Source: Hyphomicrobiaceae bacterium
GTDB lineage: Bacteria > Pseudomonadota > Alphaproteobacteria > Rhizobiales > Hyphomicrobiaceae
Assembly (NCBI GenBank): GCA_008933705.1
Contig: WBUN01000024.1
Span: 1-64,000, forward strand
Direction of reading: 5' to 3'
DNA: 64,000 nt
Shown here: in pieces, positions 10,314 through 19,184 of the stretch
Numbering within the stretch: the stretch's first letter is position 1
Layout: every line of letters starts with the position of its first letter
Program-made: the position numbers and the translations under genes
The notes under the pieces: generated by a model
What the model saw: the letters and a program-made list of their open reading frames with translations, nothing else
What the model was told of the DNA's origin: nothing
Database searches by the model: none

Positions 10314-11757
10314 TGCGCGGATCGTGCGCCTCCGCACTCGCCAACGCCTCGGCAAGACGCCCCGTTTCACCGAAATACTCGGCCCGCTCCCAGAAGCGCG
10401 GGCGAGCGATGCCGGTCGAACGATGCCGGCCGATTATCTTGCCGTGAGCATCCTCACCCGTGATGTCGAATACGATGAGGTTCTGCAACGTGACGACCTC
10501 GCCTTCCATGCCCACCACCTCGGTGATGTGCGTGATCTTGCGCGTGCCGTCGCGCAGGCGCGCCGCCTGGACGATGACATCGATGGAACCGCTGATCATC
10601 TCGCGGATGGTCTTCGGCGGCAGCGAGAAGCCGCCCATCATGATCATCGATTCCAGACGGCTGATTGCCTCGCGCGGGCTGTTGGCGTGCAGCGTGCCCA
10701 TGGAGCCGTCGTGACCGGTATTCATCGCCTGAAGCAGGTCGAACGCCTCGGCTCCGCGCACCTCGCCGACGATGATGCGCTCCGGTCGCATGCGCAGGCA
10801 GTTCCTGACCAGGTCGCGCATGGTGATCTCGCCCTCGCCTTCCAGATTCGGCGGGCGAGTCTCGAGACGGACGACGTGGGGCTGCTGCAGCTGCAGCTCG
10901 GCCGAGTCCTCGCAGGTGATGATGCGCTCGTCGTGGTCGATCGCGCCGGTAAGGCAATTGAGCAGCGTCGTCTTGCCCGAACCCGTGCCGCCCGAGATCA
11001 GCACGTTGCAGCGCACCCGGCCGATGATCTCGAGGATTGTCTTCGACTCGGGCGAGATCGACTTGTACTTGACGAGCTGATCGAGCTTCAGCCGGTCCTT
11101 CTTGAATTTGCGGATGGTGAGTGTTGGACCGTCAATGGCGAGCGGAGGAGCGATAACGTTGACGCGGCTGCCGTCCGGAAGACGGGCGTCGCAGATCGGG
11201 CTCGACTCGTCGACGCGCCGGCCTACCTGGCTGACGATGCGTTGGCAGATATTCATGAGCTGGGCGTTGTCGGCGAAGCGCACGCCCGTCCTCTGTACCT
11301 TGCCGCCGACCTCGATGTAGGTGGTGTTGGCGCCGTTGACCATGATGTCGGCGATGTCGTCGCGCGCAAGAAGCGGCTCGAGCGGGCCGTATCCGAGAAC
11401 GTCGTTGCAGATGTCCTCGAGCAGCTCCTCCTGCTCGGCGATCGACATCACGACGTTCTTGATCTGGATGATCTCGCTGACGATGTCGCGGATCTCCTCG
11501 CGCGCAGCCGCAGCTTCCAGCTTGGCAAGCTGTGTCAGATCGATCGTGTCGATCAGTGCGTTGAAGACCGTCGTCTTGACGTCGTAGTACTCTTCGGAAT
11601 GACGACGTTCCTGAACGACGGCCTCCGCGCGGGGCTGCCCACGCGGCTCGAGTGTCGCGACCTGGGCGTCGGATATCTTGACTGGCGCAGCCGCTTCCTG
11701 CGCAGGCAACGCACGCCGCGGAGAGGCCGAAGGATCACTGGTACGCCTGCCGAACAT
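10288..11757 (-). CDS. cpaF: Tad pilus assembly/secretion ATPase (CpaF/TadA)
   Basis: 489 aa. The hexameric VirB11/PilT-superfamily ATPase that powers Flp pilus extension, and in Caulobacter also retraction. Walker A is G-G-T-G-S-G-K-T-T at residues 256-264. The acidic C-E-D-S-A-E-L box, the Walker B region [11 protein letters not shown] and the histidine box [12 protein letters not shown] follow in order. The N-terminal 60 residues are Pro/Ala/Arg-rich and probably flexible. It lies between cpaE and tadB with a 14-base gap upstream. Confidence 0.97.
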   Translation of the reverse strand: MFGRRTSDPSASPRRALPAQEAAAPVKISDAQVATLEPRGQPRAEAVVQERRHSEEYYDVKTTVFNALIDTIDLTQLAKLEAAAAREEIRDIVSEIIQIKNVVMSIAEQEELLEDICNDVLGYGPLEPLLARDDIADIMVNGANTTYIEVGGKVQRTGVRFADNAQLMNICQRIVSQVGRRVDESSPICDARLPDGSRVNVIAPPLAIDGPTLTIRKFKKDRLKLDQLVKYKSISPESKTILEIIGRVRCNVLISGGTGSGKTTLLNCLTGAIDHDERIITCEDSAELQLQQPHVVRLETRPPNLEGEGEITMRDLVRNCLRMRPERIIVGEVRGAEAFDLLQAMNTGHDGSMGTLHANSPREAISRLESMIMMGGFSLPPKTIREMISGSIDVIVQAARLRDGTRKITHITEVVGMEGEVVTLQNLIVFDITGEDAHGKIIGRHRSTGIARPRFWERAEYFGETGRLAEALASAEAHDPRNGLGDSRA

Positions 11758-11771
11758 GGTCTGGACGCTCC

Positions 11772-13085
11772 TCAGCGCTTAAGCTTGAGCTTCTCGAGAA
11801 GAGGTGCGAGGGGAGCAAGCGGCGACGACTTCTTCTTGTCGTCCTTCTGCTCCCTGCGGTTGGCGAGGGCCAATCCCAATTCGCGGAACTGCTGGGCAGC
11901 CTTCGCCTTGCCTGAGAACTCCTCGATCATCTGGCCGTTGTTGGAGGCGAGGCCGAACGTCTCGCTGTCGAACTCGATCACCATCGACGGCTCGATGTCG
12001 AGGGCGGCGGAGAACTCCTTGGCGGAGATTTCGGGCCGCTTCGGCGTCTTCACCATGTTGATGACGAGCCGCGGCGGACCGTCGTTCACGCGGCTGAGCT
12101 TCAGGAGGTCGATCAGGTTCTTGGCATTGCGCAGGTTCGCCAGGTCGGGCACCGCGGTGATTACGATCTCGTCGGCCTGCAGCAGGATGCGCTTCACCCA
12201 AGGCGTCCACGAGTGAGGCAGGTCGACGGCAACGAAGGGCACGTTCTGGCGGACGATGTCGAGAACGATGTCGCAGGAATCCGCCGAGATCTCGTAGTCG
12301 CGATCGAGCACGACCGGTGCGGCGAAAATGCTCAACCGCTCAGAGCACTTGGTGAGCAGGCGGTCGAGCAGCACCTCGTCCAGCCGCTCCGGGCTCTGGA
12401 GCGCTTCGGCGATGCCCTGTATCGGATCCTGGTTGAAGTCGAGGCCGGTCGTGCCGAACGCCAGATCGAGATCGGCGACGACGACGTTGGTCATCAGGGC
12501 CTCAGACATCGACCAGGCGGTGTTGTGGCAAACCGTGCTGGAGCCGACGCCGCCCTTGGCGCCGATGAAGGCCACGACATTGCCGACAGGATCGGTATCG
12601 GGATTGTTGTAGAGGTTGGACAGGCTCTCGATGAGCTGCAGCGGACCGATGGGAGCGATGAGGTATTCGCTCACCCCGCGCTTGAGCAACTCCCGATAGA
12701 GCACCACGTCATTGGTGCGGCCGATGACGACCACCTTGGTGCCGGCATCGCAGCTGTCGGCAAGGCGATCCAATTCGCCCAGCATCTGTGCGCGAGGCAG
12801 GCTGGTCTCGACGATGATCAGGTTAGGTGTAGGGCTTTCCTGATAGTGCGCCACGGCCGCCGGTGCGCCGCCCATGTGCACGCTGAAGTGTGACTTGGCG
12901 AGCCGCCGGTCGGCGGAAGCAGCCTGCAGCACCTCTGCCGTGGCTGCGTCCTCACAGAAAGCCTGAATGGAGATGCGCGGGATCGGCCGCGCCTTGTCTG
13001 GCCGCGGCGGCTCTTCGGCCTCGACGGGCATGAGCTCACGGCCGGCCCGACTGTCCTCGGCAAGGGAAAATGCCTGCTTGCTCAT
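11772..13085 (-). CDS. cpaE: Pilus localisation ATPase-like protein CpaE/TadZ
   Basis: 437 aa. An N-terminal receiver-like domain (about 35-160) is followed by a ParA/MinD-fold domain (about 165-400). The P-loop reads K-G-G-V-G-S-S-T: the first lysine of the deviant Walker A is kept, but the G-K-[ST] lysine is replaced by serine, as in other atypical TadZ proteins. CpaE/TadZ marks the polar site of Tad pilus assembly. The C-terminus is very lysine-rich. A GAGGTG ribosome-binding site lies 4 bases before the ATG. Confidence 0.94.
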   Translation of the reverse strand: MSKQAFSLAEDSRAGRELMPVEAEEPPRPDKARPIPRISIQAFCEDAATAEVLQAASADRRLAKSHFSVHMGGAPAAVAHYQESPTPNLIIVETSLPRAQMLGELDRLADSCDAGTKVVVIGRTNDVVLYRELLKRGVSEYLIAPIGPLQLIESLSNLYNNPDTDPVGNVVAFIGAKGGVGSSTVCHNTAWSMSEALMTNVVVADLDLAFGTTGLDFNQDPIQGIAEALQSPERLDEVLLDRLLTKCSERLSIFAAPVVLDRDYEISADSCDIVLDIVRQNVPFVAVDLPHSWTPWVKRILLQADEIVITAVPDLANLRNAKNLIDLLKLSRVNDGPPRLVINMVKTPKRPEISAKEFSAALDIEPSMVIEFDSETFGLASNNGQMIEEFSGKAKAAQQFRELGLALANRREQKDDKKKSSPLAPLAPLLEKLKLKR

Positions 13086-13097
13086 CTTCCACCTCGG

Positions 13098-13841
13098 TTA
13101 GTTGGCGCCCTTGACCTGAACCCGCTCTTCGCCGCTCTTCTCCGCGCCGGTCGTCAGGCCCTTCTGATACCTCTCGAGCACCAGCGAGCGCCGCTCGGCA
13201 TCGGACGGCGTCATGGAACGCGGACCAAGAAGATCGGCCGGATTGGCGATCTGGGCTGCAAGATTGCGCTGCTGGGCGCAGCCGAAATTCGGATAGGGCA
13301 GGTTACGCCGGTCATCTGCAAGGTTCGCCGACCAGTCGCTGCAGGCCGGACCATCGGCGACGAAGCGCATGTAGGACAGGCGGATCGGCGCGTTCGGGTC
13401 GCGCCCGCCCGGGTAGGGCTCGATGGAGACGGCGGTGTCCGAGAAGCCGAATTCGGCCATCATGCGCCGGAGGTCGCCGACCGCATGCACGGCGGCGCTC
13501 TCATTGGGCGAGCCGCTCGGCACGGCAATCAGCAGCCGGCTGTTGCGCATGCCGGCGTTGCGATAGTGACCGAGGAAACCCGCGACCTGCGATGCCTGCG
13601 CCGGGGACAGGCCATGCGAGCCTCGGGAAATGCGGACGCTCATGCTCGCGGGCTGCTGCGACACCATGATCGGATGCCGTTGCGAAGGATCGACCAGCGT
13701 CCAGCCTGCGACGTAGCCGCCAGGCTCCTCGATGCTCTTGCAGCCACCCAGGACGAAGGCGCAGAGCGAAGCCGCCAGCAATCTCGACACGACCACCGGT
13801 CTGAAGCCGGGTGCCGAGGGCGGTGCGATCGGAGATCTCAT
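13098..13841 (-). CDS. cpaD: Tad pilus lipoprotein CpaD
   Basis: 247 aa from ATG 13841, preceded by GGAGG at 5 bases. The N-terminal hydrophobic stretch ends in the lipobox V-L-G-G-C, so this is a lipoprotein. The body has the CpaD-family pattern: R-H-P-I-M-V-S near residue 57, a G-x-x-N-E-S block, and S-D-W-S-A-N-L followed by N-F-G-C-A-Q-Q-R-N-L-A-A-Q. CpaD supports the outer-membrane secretin of the Tad machine. It sits between cpaC and cpaE as in Caulobacter. Confidence 0.93.
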   Translation of the reverse strand: MRSPIAPPSAPGFRPVVVSRLLAASLCAFVLGGCKSIEEPGGYVAGWTLVDPSQRHPIMVSQQPASMSVRISRGSHGLSPAQASQVAGFLGHYRNAGMRNSRLLIAVPSGSPNESAAVHAVGDLRRMMAEFGFSDTAVSIEPYPGGRDPNAPIRLSYMRFVADGPACSDWSANLADDRRNLPYPNFGCAQQRNLAAQIANPADLLGPRSMTPSDAERRSLVLERYQKGLTTGAEKSGEERVQVKGAN

Positions 13842-13861
13842 GATGTCCTCCAGCAATCCGG

Positions 13862-15499
13862 CTATTCGACGATGAAACCGTAGTCGCCCTTCAGATCGCC
13901 AGGCGGCAATTCGCGACCGCGGCCGTAGACCCGATTGATGTGACCAAGAAGGTTGGCCTTCAGATCAGACGCCGGCGCGAAGCCGTCGTCCGGGCGCGCC
14001 AGCTTTTGCCGGGCGGTCGGGCGAACCATGTAGGGCGTGACGATGACGACGAGCTCGGTCTCGTTCTTGGTGAAATCGCGGCTGCGGAACAGCGTGCCGA
14101 GCACGGGAACGTCCTTGAGCCCCGGGAAGCCGTCAATATTCTGCCGCGTGTCGTCCGAGATCAGGCCCGCGATCGCCAGCGAGCCGCCGGAAGGCAGCTC
14201 GATGGTCGATTTCGCCTGGCGTTTTTTCAGCGCCGGGATGCTGATGCTCGACAGCGTCACGGCGCCGACATCGCTGAGTTCGCTGACTTCGGTCTCGATC
14301 TTGAGGCTGATGCGGCCCTCGGTCATGACGACCGGCGTGAAGGCGACGCCGACACCGAACTCCTTGAAGGTCACGGACAGCTTGCCGTCGCTGTCGACCA
14401 CGGGGATGGGGAACTCGCCGCCGGCCAGGAACTTGGCCGTCTCGCCGGACACGGCGGTGAGATTCGGCTCGGCCAGGGTGCGCACCAGACCGTCACGCTC
14501 CATCGCCCGCAAGGCGGCGGCCATCTGCGTGTTGCCGCCCCGGAACAAGGTGTCGACGCCGGAATTGCCGAAGGCGCTGCTAGCCGGTCCTGCGTTGTAG
14601 TTGCCCAGCACTCCGCCCGCGATGCCGGGAACCGGCAAAGTTCCAAGACCTGCTGCAGCAGTAAGCGGCAGCGCGTTCTGGCTCAGAATCGCGGTCGAGA
14701 AGTTGCCCGAGTTCACCAGCGCGCCCACGTTGACGCCGAGCTGCTTGAGAACGGTGCGCTGCATCTCGGCGACCGTCACTTTCAGCATCACCTGCTCCTC
14801 GCCCTCGATGGTGACGAGGTTGATGATGAGATCGCGCTTGGCGCCGCCCGCGGTATTCGTGGTCTGGCCCGGACCCTGCACAGTCGTGGTTCGCCCCTCG
14901 ACAATGTCGCTGCCGGCCACGGATGAGGTGGTGGTGTAGACCCTGCTGAGCTGGTTCCTGTTGGCGAGGGCAAACTGGTAGGCGATGTCGCCGGCGCGGT
15001 TGGCATCGGCGGGCGTGCGCACACTGCCGGTCAGCACGATGGCACCCCCGGCCAGCTCGGTACGGATGCTGGAGCCGGGGATGAGGCGTCTCAGCAGATC
15101 CTCCAATGTCCCAAGATCGGCGCCGATCACCACCTCAAGCGTGAGCACCTGCTGCCCCTTGGTGTCGAAGAAGAAGGCATTCGAGGAGCCGACCTTCTTG
15201 GCAATCAGGAACACGCGGTTGGACGATTGGACGACGGCATCGACGGTCTCCGGGTCGGCGACCAGCACGTCCCTGAGGTCGAACGGGAACTGGACAAGCA
15301 TCGACTTGCCCTTGCCGAGATCGACCTTGCGGGACATCGGGAAATTCCCGCGCGCGGGAATCTGCATGACCGACTGCTGCACGGTGATCCCGTCCGCATC
15401 GCGCCCGCGATCCCCCGACATCACTGCCGGCGGCGCCACCGCGATCCCCATCGCGGCGAGCAGCATAGCGCCAGCAATCCCCCTGAATTTCATTCGCAT
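13862..15499 (-). CDS. cpaC: Tad pilus outer-membrane secretin CpaC/RcpA
   Basis: 545 aa. Signal peptide at residues 1-30, then the pilus-assembly N-domain (about 55-125), a BON-like domain (about 130-200) and the C-terminal secretin domain with V-P-V-L-G-T-L-F-R-S near residue 465. It forms the channel through which the Flp pilus leaves the cell. The last 50 residues form an extension ending G-D-Y-G-F-I-V-E. A second, much shorter protein carrying only the N-domain is encoded at 17889 on the other strand, so the region encodes two such domains. Confidence 0.96.
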   Translation of the reverse strand: MRMKFRGIAGAMLLAAMGIAVAPPAVMSGDRGRDADGITVQQSVMQIPARGNFPMSRKVDLGKGKSMLVQFPFDLRDVLVADPETVDAVVQSSNRVFLIAKKVGSSNAFFFDTKGQQVLTLEVVIGADLGTLEDLLRRLIPGSSIRTELAGGAIVLTGSVRTPADANRAGDIAYQFALANRNQLSRVYTTTSSVAGSDIVEGRTTTVQGPGQTTNTAGGAKRDLIINLVTIEGEEQVMLKVTVAEMQRTVLKQLGVNVGALVNSGNFSTAILSQNALPLTAAAGLGTLPVPGIAGGVLGNYNAGPASSAFGNSGVDTLFRGGNTQMAAALRAMERDGLVRTLAEPNLTAVSGETAKFLAGGEFPIPVVDSDGKLSVTFKEFGVGVAFTPVVMTEGRISLKIETEVSELSDVGAVTLSSISIPALKKRQAKSTIELPSGGSLAIAGLISDDTRQNIDGFPGLKDVPVLGTLFRSRDFTKNETELVVIVTPYMVRPTARQKLARPDDGFAPASDLKANLLGHINRVYGRGRELPPGDLKGDYGFIVE

Positions 15500-15540
15500 A
15501 TTGCCAACCTTCTTGCCGGCCCTGACTCAGGCACTCAGAC

Positions 15541-16326
15541 TCAGTTGACGCCGTACGCGCGCGTTTTCACTCCATAGCGCAGCACCTTGATCGACTCGGC
15601 GCGGGCATCTTTCCCTGGCGTGGGCTCGTCACGACCCTGGATGTCCGCGATGCTGCGCAGTGCCAGCGAGATCTCCCCCCTGGAGTTCGCCGCCGCCAAC
15701 TCTTCCGCCTGCTGAGGTGTCAGTTCGAGGGTTGCCGTATTGCCCTCGGCCAGCTTCTTGCCTTCGCGCGCCTCGATGAGCTGGCCGATGGCGAGCACGC
15801 GCACGTTGCGGAACAACGTATCGGAGACATGCTGGTCGCCGCTGCGGCCGCGCCGCCGCAGCGTAAGGATGACGTCGACGTGGTCGTTGGGCAGGATCAG
15901 CCTGCCTGCGGACGTCTCCTCCTTGATGCGGGTCGAGATGGCGCGCATGCCGGGGGGCAGGATGGCGGCCAGCACGCCGCCGTCGCCGGCCTTGACGAGC
16001 TTTTGCGCCGTAACCGGCTCACCGGCGAGCAGCGGCGCGCGCGCGACCGAGCCGGACAGATCCCTGATGGCGTTCGGGCGCTGGCTTCTTTGGACGTAGG
16101 CGGGGCTGGTGGCATTCTGCGGCCAATCCTGCCAGCGGAAATTCTCCGGCGCCGTCATCTGGCCCAAGCCGATCTCGGTCTTGGCGACCAGCACCTGGGT
16201 GGTATTGGTCTGCACCTCTTCCTTGACGACAGTGGCAGGCCGATTGACGAGGCTCATGACGCCGAAAAACGCGCCGAGGCCGCAAACGCCGGCAATGGCA
16301 ACGCCCAGCAACTGTGGTCGTTTCAT
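15541..16326 (-). CDS. cpaB: Tad pilus assembly protein CpaB/RcpC
   Basis: 261 aa from ATG 16326; a longer in-frame start at 16389 adds an Arg-rich extension ahead of the hydrophobic segment and is less likely. One N-terminal membrane anchor (residues 5-28), then a SAF/AFP-like domain (L-A-G-E-P-V-T-A-Q-K-L) and the RcpC domain containing P-G-M-R-A-I-S and N-D-H-V-D-V-I-L-T. CpaB acts in the periplasm with the secretin. It lies 41 bases upstream of cpaC. Confidence 0.94.
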   Translation of the reverse strand: MKRPQLLGVAIAGVCGLGAFFGVMSLVNRPATVVKEEVQTNTTQVLVAKTEIGLGQMTAPENFRWQDWPQNATSPAYVQRSQRPNAIRDLSGSVARAPLLAGEPVTAQKLVKAGDGGVLAAILPPGMRAISTRIKEETSAGRLILPNDHVDVILTLRRRGRSGDQHVSDTLFRNVRVLAIGQLIEAREGKKLAEGNTATLELTPQQAEELAAANSRGEISLALRSIADIQGRDEPTPGKDARAESIKVLRYGVKTRAYGVN

Positions 16327-16488
16327 CGCGCTACCCGTCCTTTCCCCGAGCCCAAATCGAATCCCCTGCCGGCCCAATCTGCGTGACAATTGTCAATGGG
16401 TGGTTAACCAGGGGTGCAGATCGATACGCGCCCGCAGACGACTTCGCCGGCGGGTAAACAGCCGCTTAACTCGTGCGCCTCGCACCTG

Positions 16489-16992
16489 CTATCCCGCGAC
16501 GATGGAGAACCAGACGGTCTGCGGGTAGACGAGCAGCGCGCCGGCAGCGAGGGCAATGCCGTACGGGATGCCGCCATCGGGACGATGCAGGCGCAACGCC
16601 CAGCCTTCACCGAGGAACACGCGGGGAAGCGGGACGGAGCGAATCGAGGAAAACAGCATGGCGAGCATGCCGCCAGCCATGGCGACGCAGAGGAAATAGG
16701 CTGGCAGGCTTTCAAAGCCGACCCACAATGCGATGGCCGCCATCAACTTGGCATCGCCGCCGCCGAACCAGCCTCCCGCGAACAACCCAATGCCAATGAC
16801 GAGTGCCAATGCTCCGGCGCCGACATGGGCGGCGACATCCCAGGCGTCGAGCCCTGCGAGCACGGCCAGCGGGAAGAAGGCAAGCACCATCACCGCCGAT
16901 ACCCTGTTGGGTATGGTCATCGTGAAGATGTCCATCGCCGCCGCAAAGGCGACGGCGCCAGGCAAGATGGTGAGGACGGCCAACTCGAGCAC
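16489..16992 (-). CDS. cpaA: Prepilin peptidase CpaA/TadV (A24 family)
   Basis: 167 aa, nearly all hydrophobic with about five to six membrane segments. The two catalytic aspartates of the aspartic prepilin peptidase are visible: one in A-A-A-M-D-I-F-T-M-T-I-P-N-R near residue 21 and one in the G-G-G-D-A-K-L motif near residue 79. It cleaves the Flp prepilin (encoded at 17180) and the TadE/G-like pseudopilins. It follows the pilin gene in the same orientation, as in the Caulobacter pilA-cpa cluster. Confidence 0.95.
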   Translation of the reverse strand: MLELAVLTILPGAVAFAAAMDIFTMTIPNRVSAVMVLAFFPLAVLAGLDAWDVAAHVGAGALALVIGIGLFAGGWFGGGDAKLMAAIALWVGFESLPAYFLCVAMAGGMLAMLFSSIRSVPLPRVFLGEGWALRLHRPDGGIPYGIALAAGALLVYPQTVWFSIVAG

Positions 16993-17179
16993 AACCTGAG
17001 GTCCTGAAGCCGAGACCGACGCGTTTACTCCCCGACACCGTATGCAGGATCCGTCAAGGGGAGGTTAAGCCGGCCGGCACACTCAAAATGCGCGAGGCCA
17101 CCCGCGATCGGCGGGCAGCCTCGAAGCCAATTCGGACTCGAATCTTCTCGAGACCGCCGACGAGCAAGAGCTTGCGCTC

Positions 17180-17344
17180 TTACTTCATTGCGTTGCCGAC
17201 GTTGTTGAAGGTGTCGCTGATCTGCGAGCCGAGCAGCCGGGCGGCGCCGATGATGCCGACGGCGATCAGGGCCGCGATCAGGCCGTACTCGATGGCCGTC
17301 GCACCGGACTCGTCCTTCACGAAACGCGTAACGAAGTTCTTCAT
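17180..17344 (-). CDS. pilA: Flp-type major pilin (Flp/Fap, PilA)
   Basis: 54 aa, too short for many gene finders. The start is M-K-N-F-V-T-R-F and the Flp motif is G-A-T-A-I-E-Y-G-L-I (residues 14-23). The prepilin peptidase is expected to cut after G14, leaving a mature pilin whose fifth and sixth residues are the conserved E-Y pair (E19, Y20). A hydrophobic alpha helix follows, and the protein ends N-N-V-G-N-A-M-K. It is upstream of cpaA in the same direction. A perfect TTAA-N7-TTAA site lies about 104 bases upstream, pointing to CtrA-type cell-cycle control as for Caulobacter pilA. Confidence 0.96.
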   Translation of the reverse strand: MKNFVTRFVKDESGATAIEYGLIAALIAVGIIGAARLLGSQISDTFNNVGNAMK

Positions 17345-17888
17345 GACAACTCTCCCACTTTCACATGACCATGCGCGGATTGCGCGGCAGTCAGCCCACG
17401 GGTCTCTGCCCCTGCGACCGAACTGGTGCTACACTACTTTGTGCAAATTAAAGACGAGTTAAAATATTTCTGAGGTGCGAACGCGCGTAAGTGAGCAAAG
17501 ATCGTGTCGGCAGCATGATAAATTGCACATTAACTATAGCTTGTCTCAAGTATGAACCCACATCTTTTGCAGGTATGCCATTATGTTTACTTGGCATATA
17601 TAGGAATTAATCGGTTAAGCCATCGTAACCTCCAGCTCTGAGCAGTGATCCAGCAGCAGGGACGGCCGCCCGAGACTGCGCATCCGCCATCAGAACCTCG
17701 CTCTTGGCCCCCATCCATACGCGCGGGCCTCGAGCGGCACCGAAAAAGACGAGCAAGGATTGTACAGGCGCCTGCGACCAGCGACGCCGGTCGGCATCCG
17801 TGGTTGTCGCTGAAATTTGCACTTCCTTCACCATTTCAGCCGACAAAGCCAACTGCACGCACTATCCGGGCAGAAGGATTCTCCCGTC
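17345..17888. other. AT-rich divergent intergenic region of the pilus locus
   Basis: A 544-base stretch without a convincing gene separates the minus-strand pilin operon from the plus-strand minor-pilin genes. The part from about 17430 to 17630 is clearly richer in A and T than the rest of the window and holds a perfect CtrA-type site plus a second half-site-like TTAAGCCAT near 17613. The part from 17640 to 17880 is GC-rich again. Short reading frames exist on both strands but lack ribosome-binding sites and recognisable families. Confidence 0.6.
17448..17462. promoter_or_regulatory. CtrA-type binding site (TTAA-N7-TTAA)
   Basis: TTAA at 17448-17451 and TTAA at 17459-17462 are separated by exactly seven bases, the canonical CtrA spacing. 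TTAA is its own reverse complement, so direction is not set. It lies 104 bases before the pilin start. In Caulobacter the pilin gene is CtrA-activated. Binding here is inferred. Confidence 0.6.
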
Positions 17889-18407
17889 ATGGCTTCCGGC
17901 TCTGCACTGCATAGGCCCCGCACTTGGGACATCATGCTTTCGTTGCTGGCAGGCATCTCCCTGCTCGCTTGCGCCGCGCTCGCCGCAAAGCCCGCCCGCG
18001 CTCAAGACCTGATCGTCAAGTACGATCAGTCGGAGCTGCTCCGGCTGCCGCGACCCGCCTCGGAGATCATTATCGGCAACCCGGCGATCGCCGATATCTC
18101 GGTGCAGTCCGGAACCCTCCTGGTCGTCACCGGCAAGACCTTCGGCATCACCAACCTCATCGCGCTCGACGCCAAGCGCGACGTCATCGAGGAGCGACGC
18201 ATTCTCGTGCGGCGCGACGATGCCAGGGTGGTCAATCTGCAGCGCGGTACACAGCGCCAGACCTACAACTGCACGCCGCAGTGCAACCCCTCGATCATCA
18301 TCGGTGACGAGCCCGGCTACTTCGACACGATCTCCAAAGCATCAGAGAAGAAGATCGGCTTCTCCGAGCGTGCCGCCGATTCGAGCCCGCAGTCGAACGG
18401 TCAATAG
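17889..18407 (+). CDS. Exported protein with pilus-assembly/secretin N-terminal domain
   Basis: 172 aa from ATG 17889. A signal peptide of about 38 residues (hydrophobic core followed by A-R-A-Q-D) precedes a domain much like the N-domain of CpaC: L-L-R-L-P-R-P-A, then I-I-I-G-N-P-A-I-A-D-I-S-V and G-K-T-F-G-I-T-N-L-I. A C-terminal segment has two cysteines (C-T-P-Q-C, possible disulfide) and a disordered tail. There is no secretin domain. It probably assists the secretin in the periplasm. It precedes the two minor-pilin genes on the plus strand. Confidence 0.85.
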   Translation: MASGSALHRPRTWDIMLSLLAGISLLACAALAAKPARAQDLIVKYDQSELLRLPRPASEIIIGNPAIADISVQSGTLLVVTGKTFGITNLIALDAKRDVIEERRILVRRDDARVVNLQRGTQRQTYNCTPQCNPSIIIGDEPGYFDTISKASEKKIGFSERAADSSPQSNGQ

Positions 18408-18569
18408 ACCCGGAGTGAGCAAGCGGCTCTGCCGCAGGGTGAACAATTGGTAGATGCTGCGGCCAAAAGTTTACTAAGACTTTGGGCCGCAGGGGCACAT
18501 TTACCTGCTCTTCAGCATTCGCCTCCCATAGTCCGCGCATCAAGACGTTTGCGTGGGGAAGACGAGGCC

Positions 18570-19166
18570 ATGGTGCCCGGGGCTGCAGAGCTGGTGCGGC
18601 GGAAATGCGCCGGCGCATGGATGCTGGCGCGGCGCGTGCGCAAGGACGAGGACGGCAACTCGACCGTCGAGTTCGCGATGATCGCGATGCCGTTCCTCAT
18701 GCTGCTGGTCGGCATCATGTCGATCTGCCTCTACTTCTTCACCAACTTCACGATCGAGAACGCCGTCTGGCAGGCAGCGCGCGCCATCCGCACTGGTCAG
18801 CTCCAACAGTCTCAGGGCAGCTACGCGGGCATCACCACCCTGGAGGACCAGAAGATCGCCTTCAAGAACGCCTTGTGTGCAAAAGCGCCGACCTTCCTTG
18901 ACTGCGCAAACAAGGCGGTCGTTCTCGTGCAGAGCAACGCCAGCTTCAGCGGCATCGTTGAGCCCGCCTGTGCAAGCAATGGGACCATCGTCGATCAGAG
19001 CACGGCCAGCTTCGACCCTGGCACCGCCAGCTCCGTCGTCCTCGTCACGGTCTGCTACCCGTGGCAATTCGGCGGCAAGCTGCCGTTCTTCAAGCTTGGC
19101 AATCTCAAGGACGGATCTTTGCTGATGCAGGCATCGGCCGCGTTCCGTACCGAGCCGTACAACTGA
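18570..19166 (+). CDS. TadE/TadG-family minor pilin-like protein (first copy)
   Basis: 198 aa from ATG 18570, though other starts are possible. A basic N-terminus is followed by G-N-S-T-V-E-F-A-M-I-A-M-P-F and a long hydrophobic helix, the pseudopilin signature with the conserved glutamate. The periplasmic part has several cysteines (C-A-K-A, F-L-D-C, E-P-A-C, V-T-V-C) suited to disulfides. TadE-like proteins are processed by the Tad prepilin peptidase and are needed for Flp pilus assembly. The second copy follows 18 bases downstream. Confidence 0.88.
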   Translation: MVPGAAELVRRKCAGAWMLARRVRKDEDGNSTVEFAMIAMPFLMLLVGIMSICLYFFTNFTIENAVWQAARAIRTGQLQQSQGSYAGITTLEDQKIAFKNALCAKAPTFLDCANKAVVLVQSNASFSGIVEPACASNGTIVDQSTASFDPGTASSVVLVTVCYPWQFGGKLPFFKLGNLKDGSLLMQASAAFRTEPYN

Positions 19167-19184
19167 GGACCGTCGAGAACCCCC

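Noticed and set aside
10231-12216. 661-residue open frame opposite cpaF and cpaE
   Set aside because: It covers conserved ATPase genes in antisense and has no domain signature.
17607-17858. 83-residue frame on the minus strand in the pilus intergenic region
   Set aside because: No ribosome-binding site, no recognisable family and low-complexity Ala/Arg content. It overlaps other equally weak frames.
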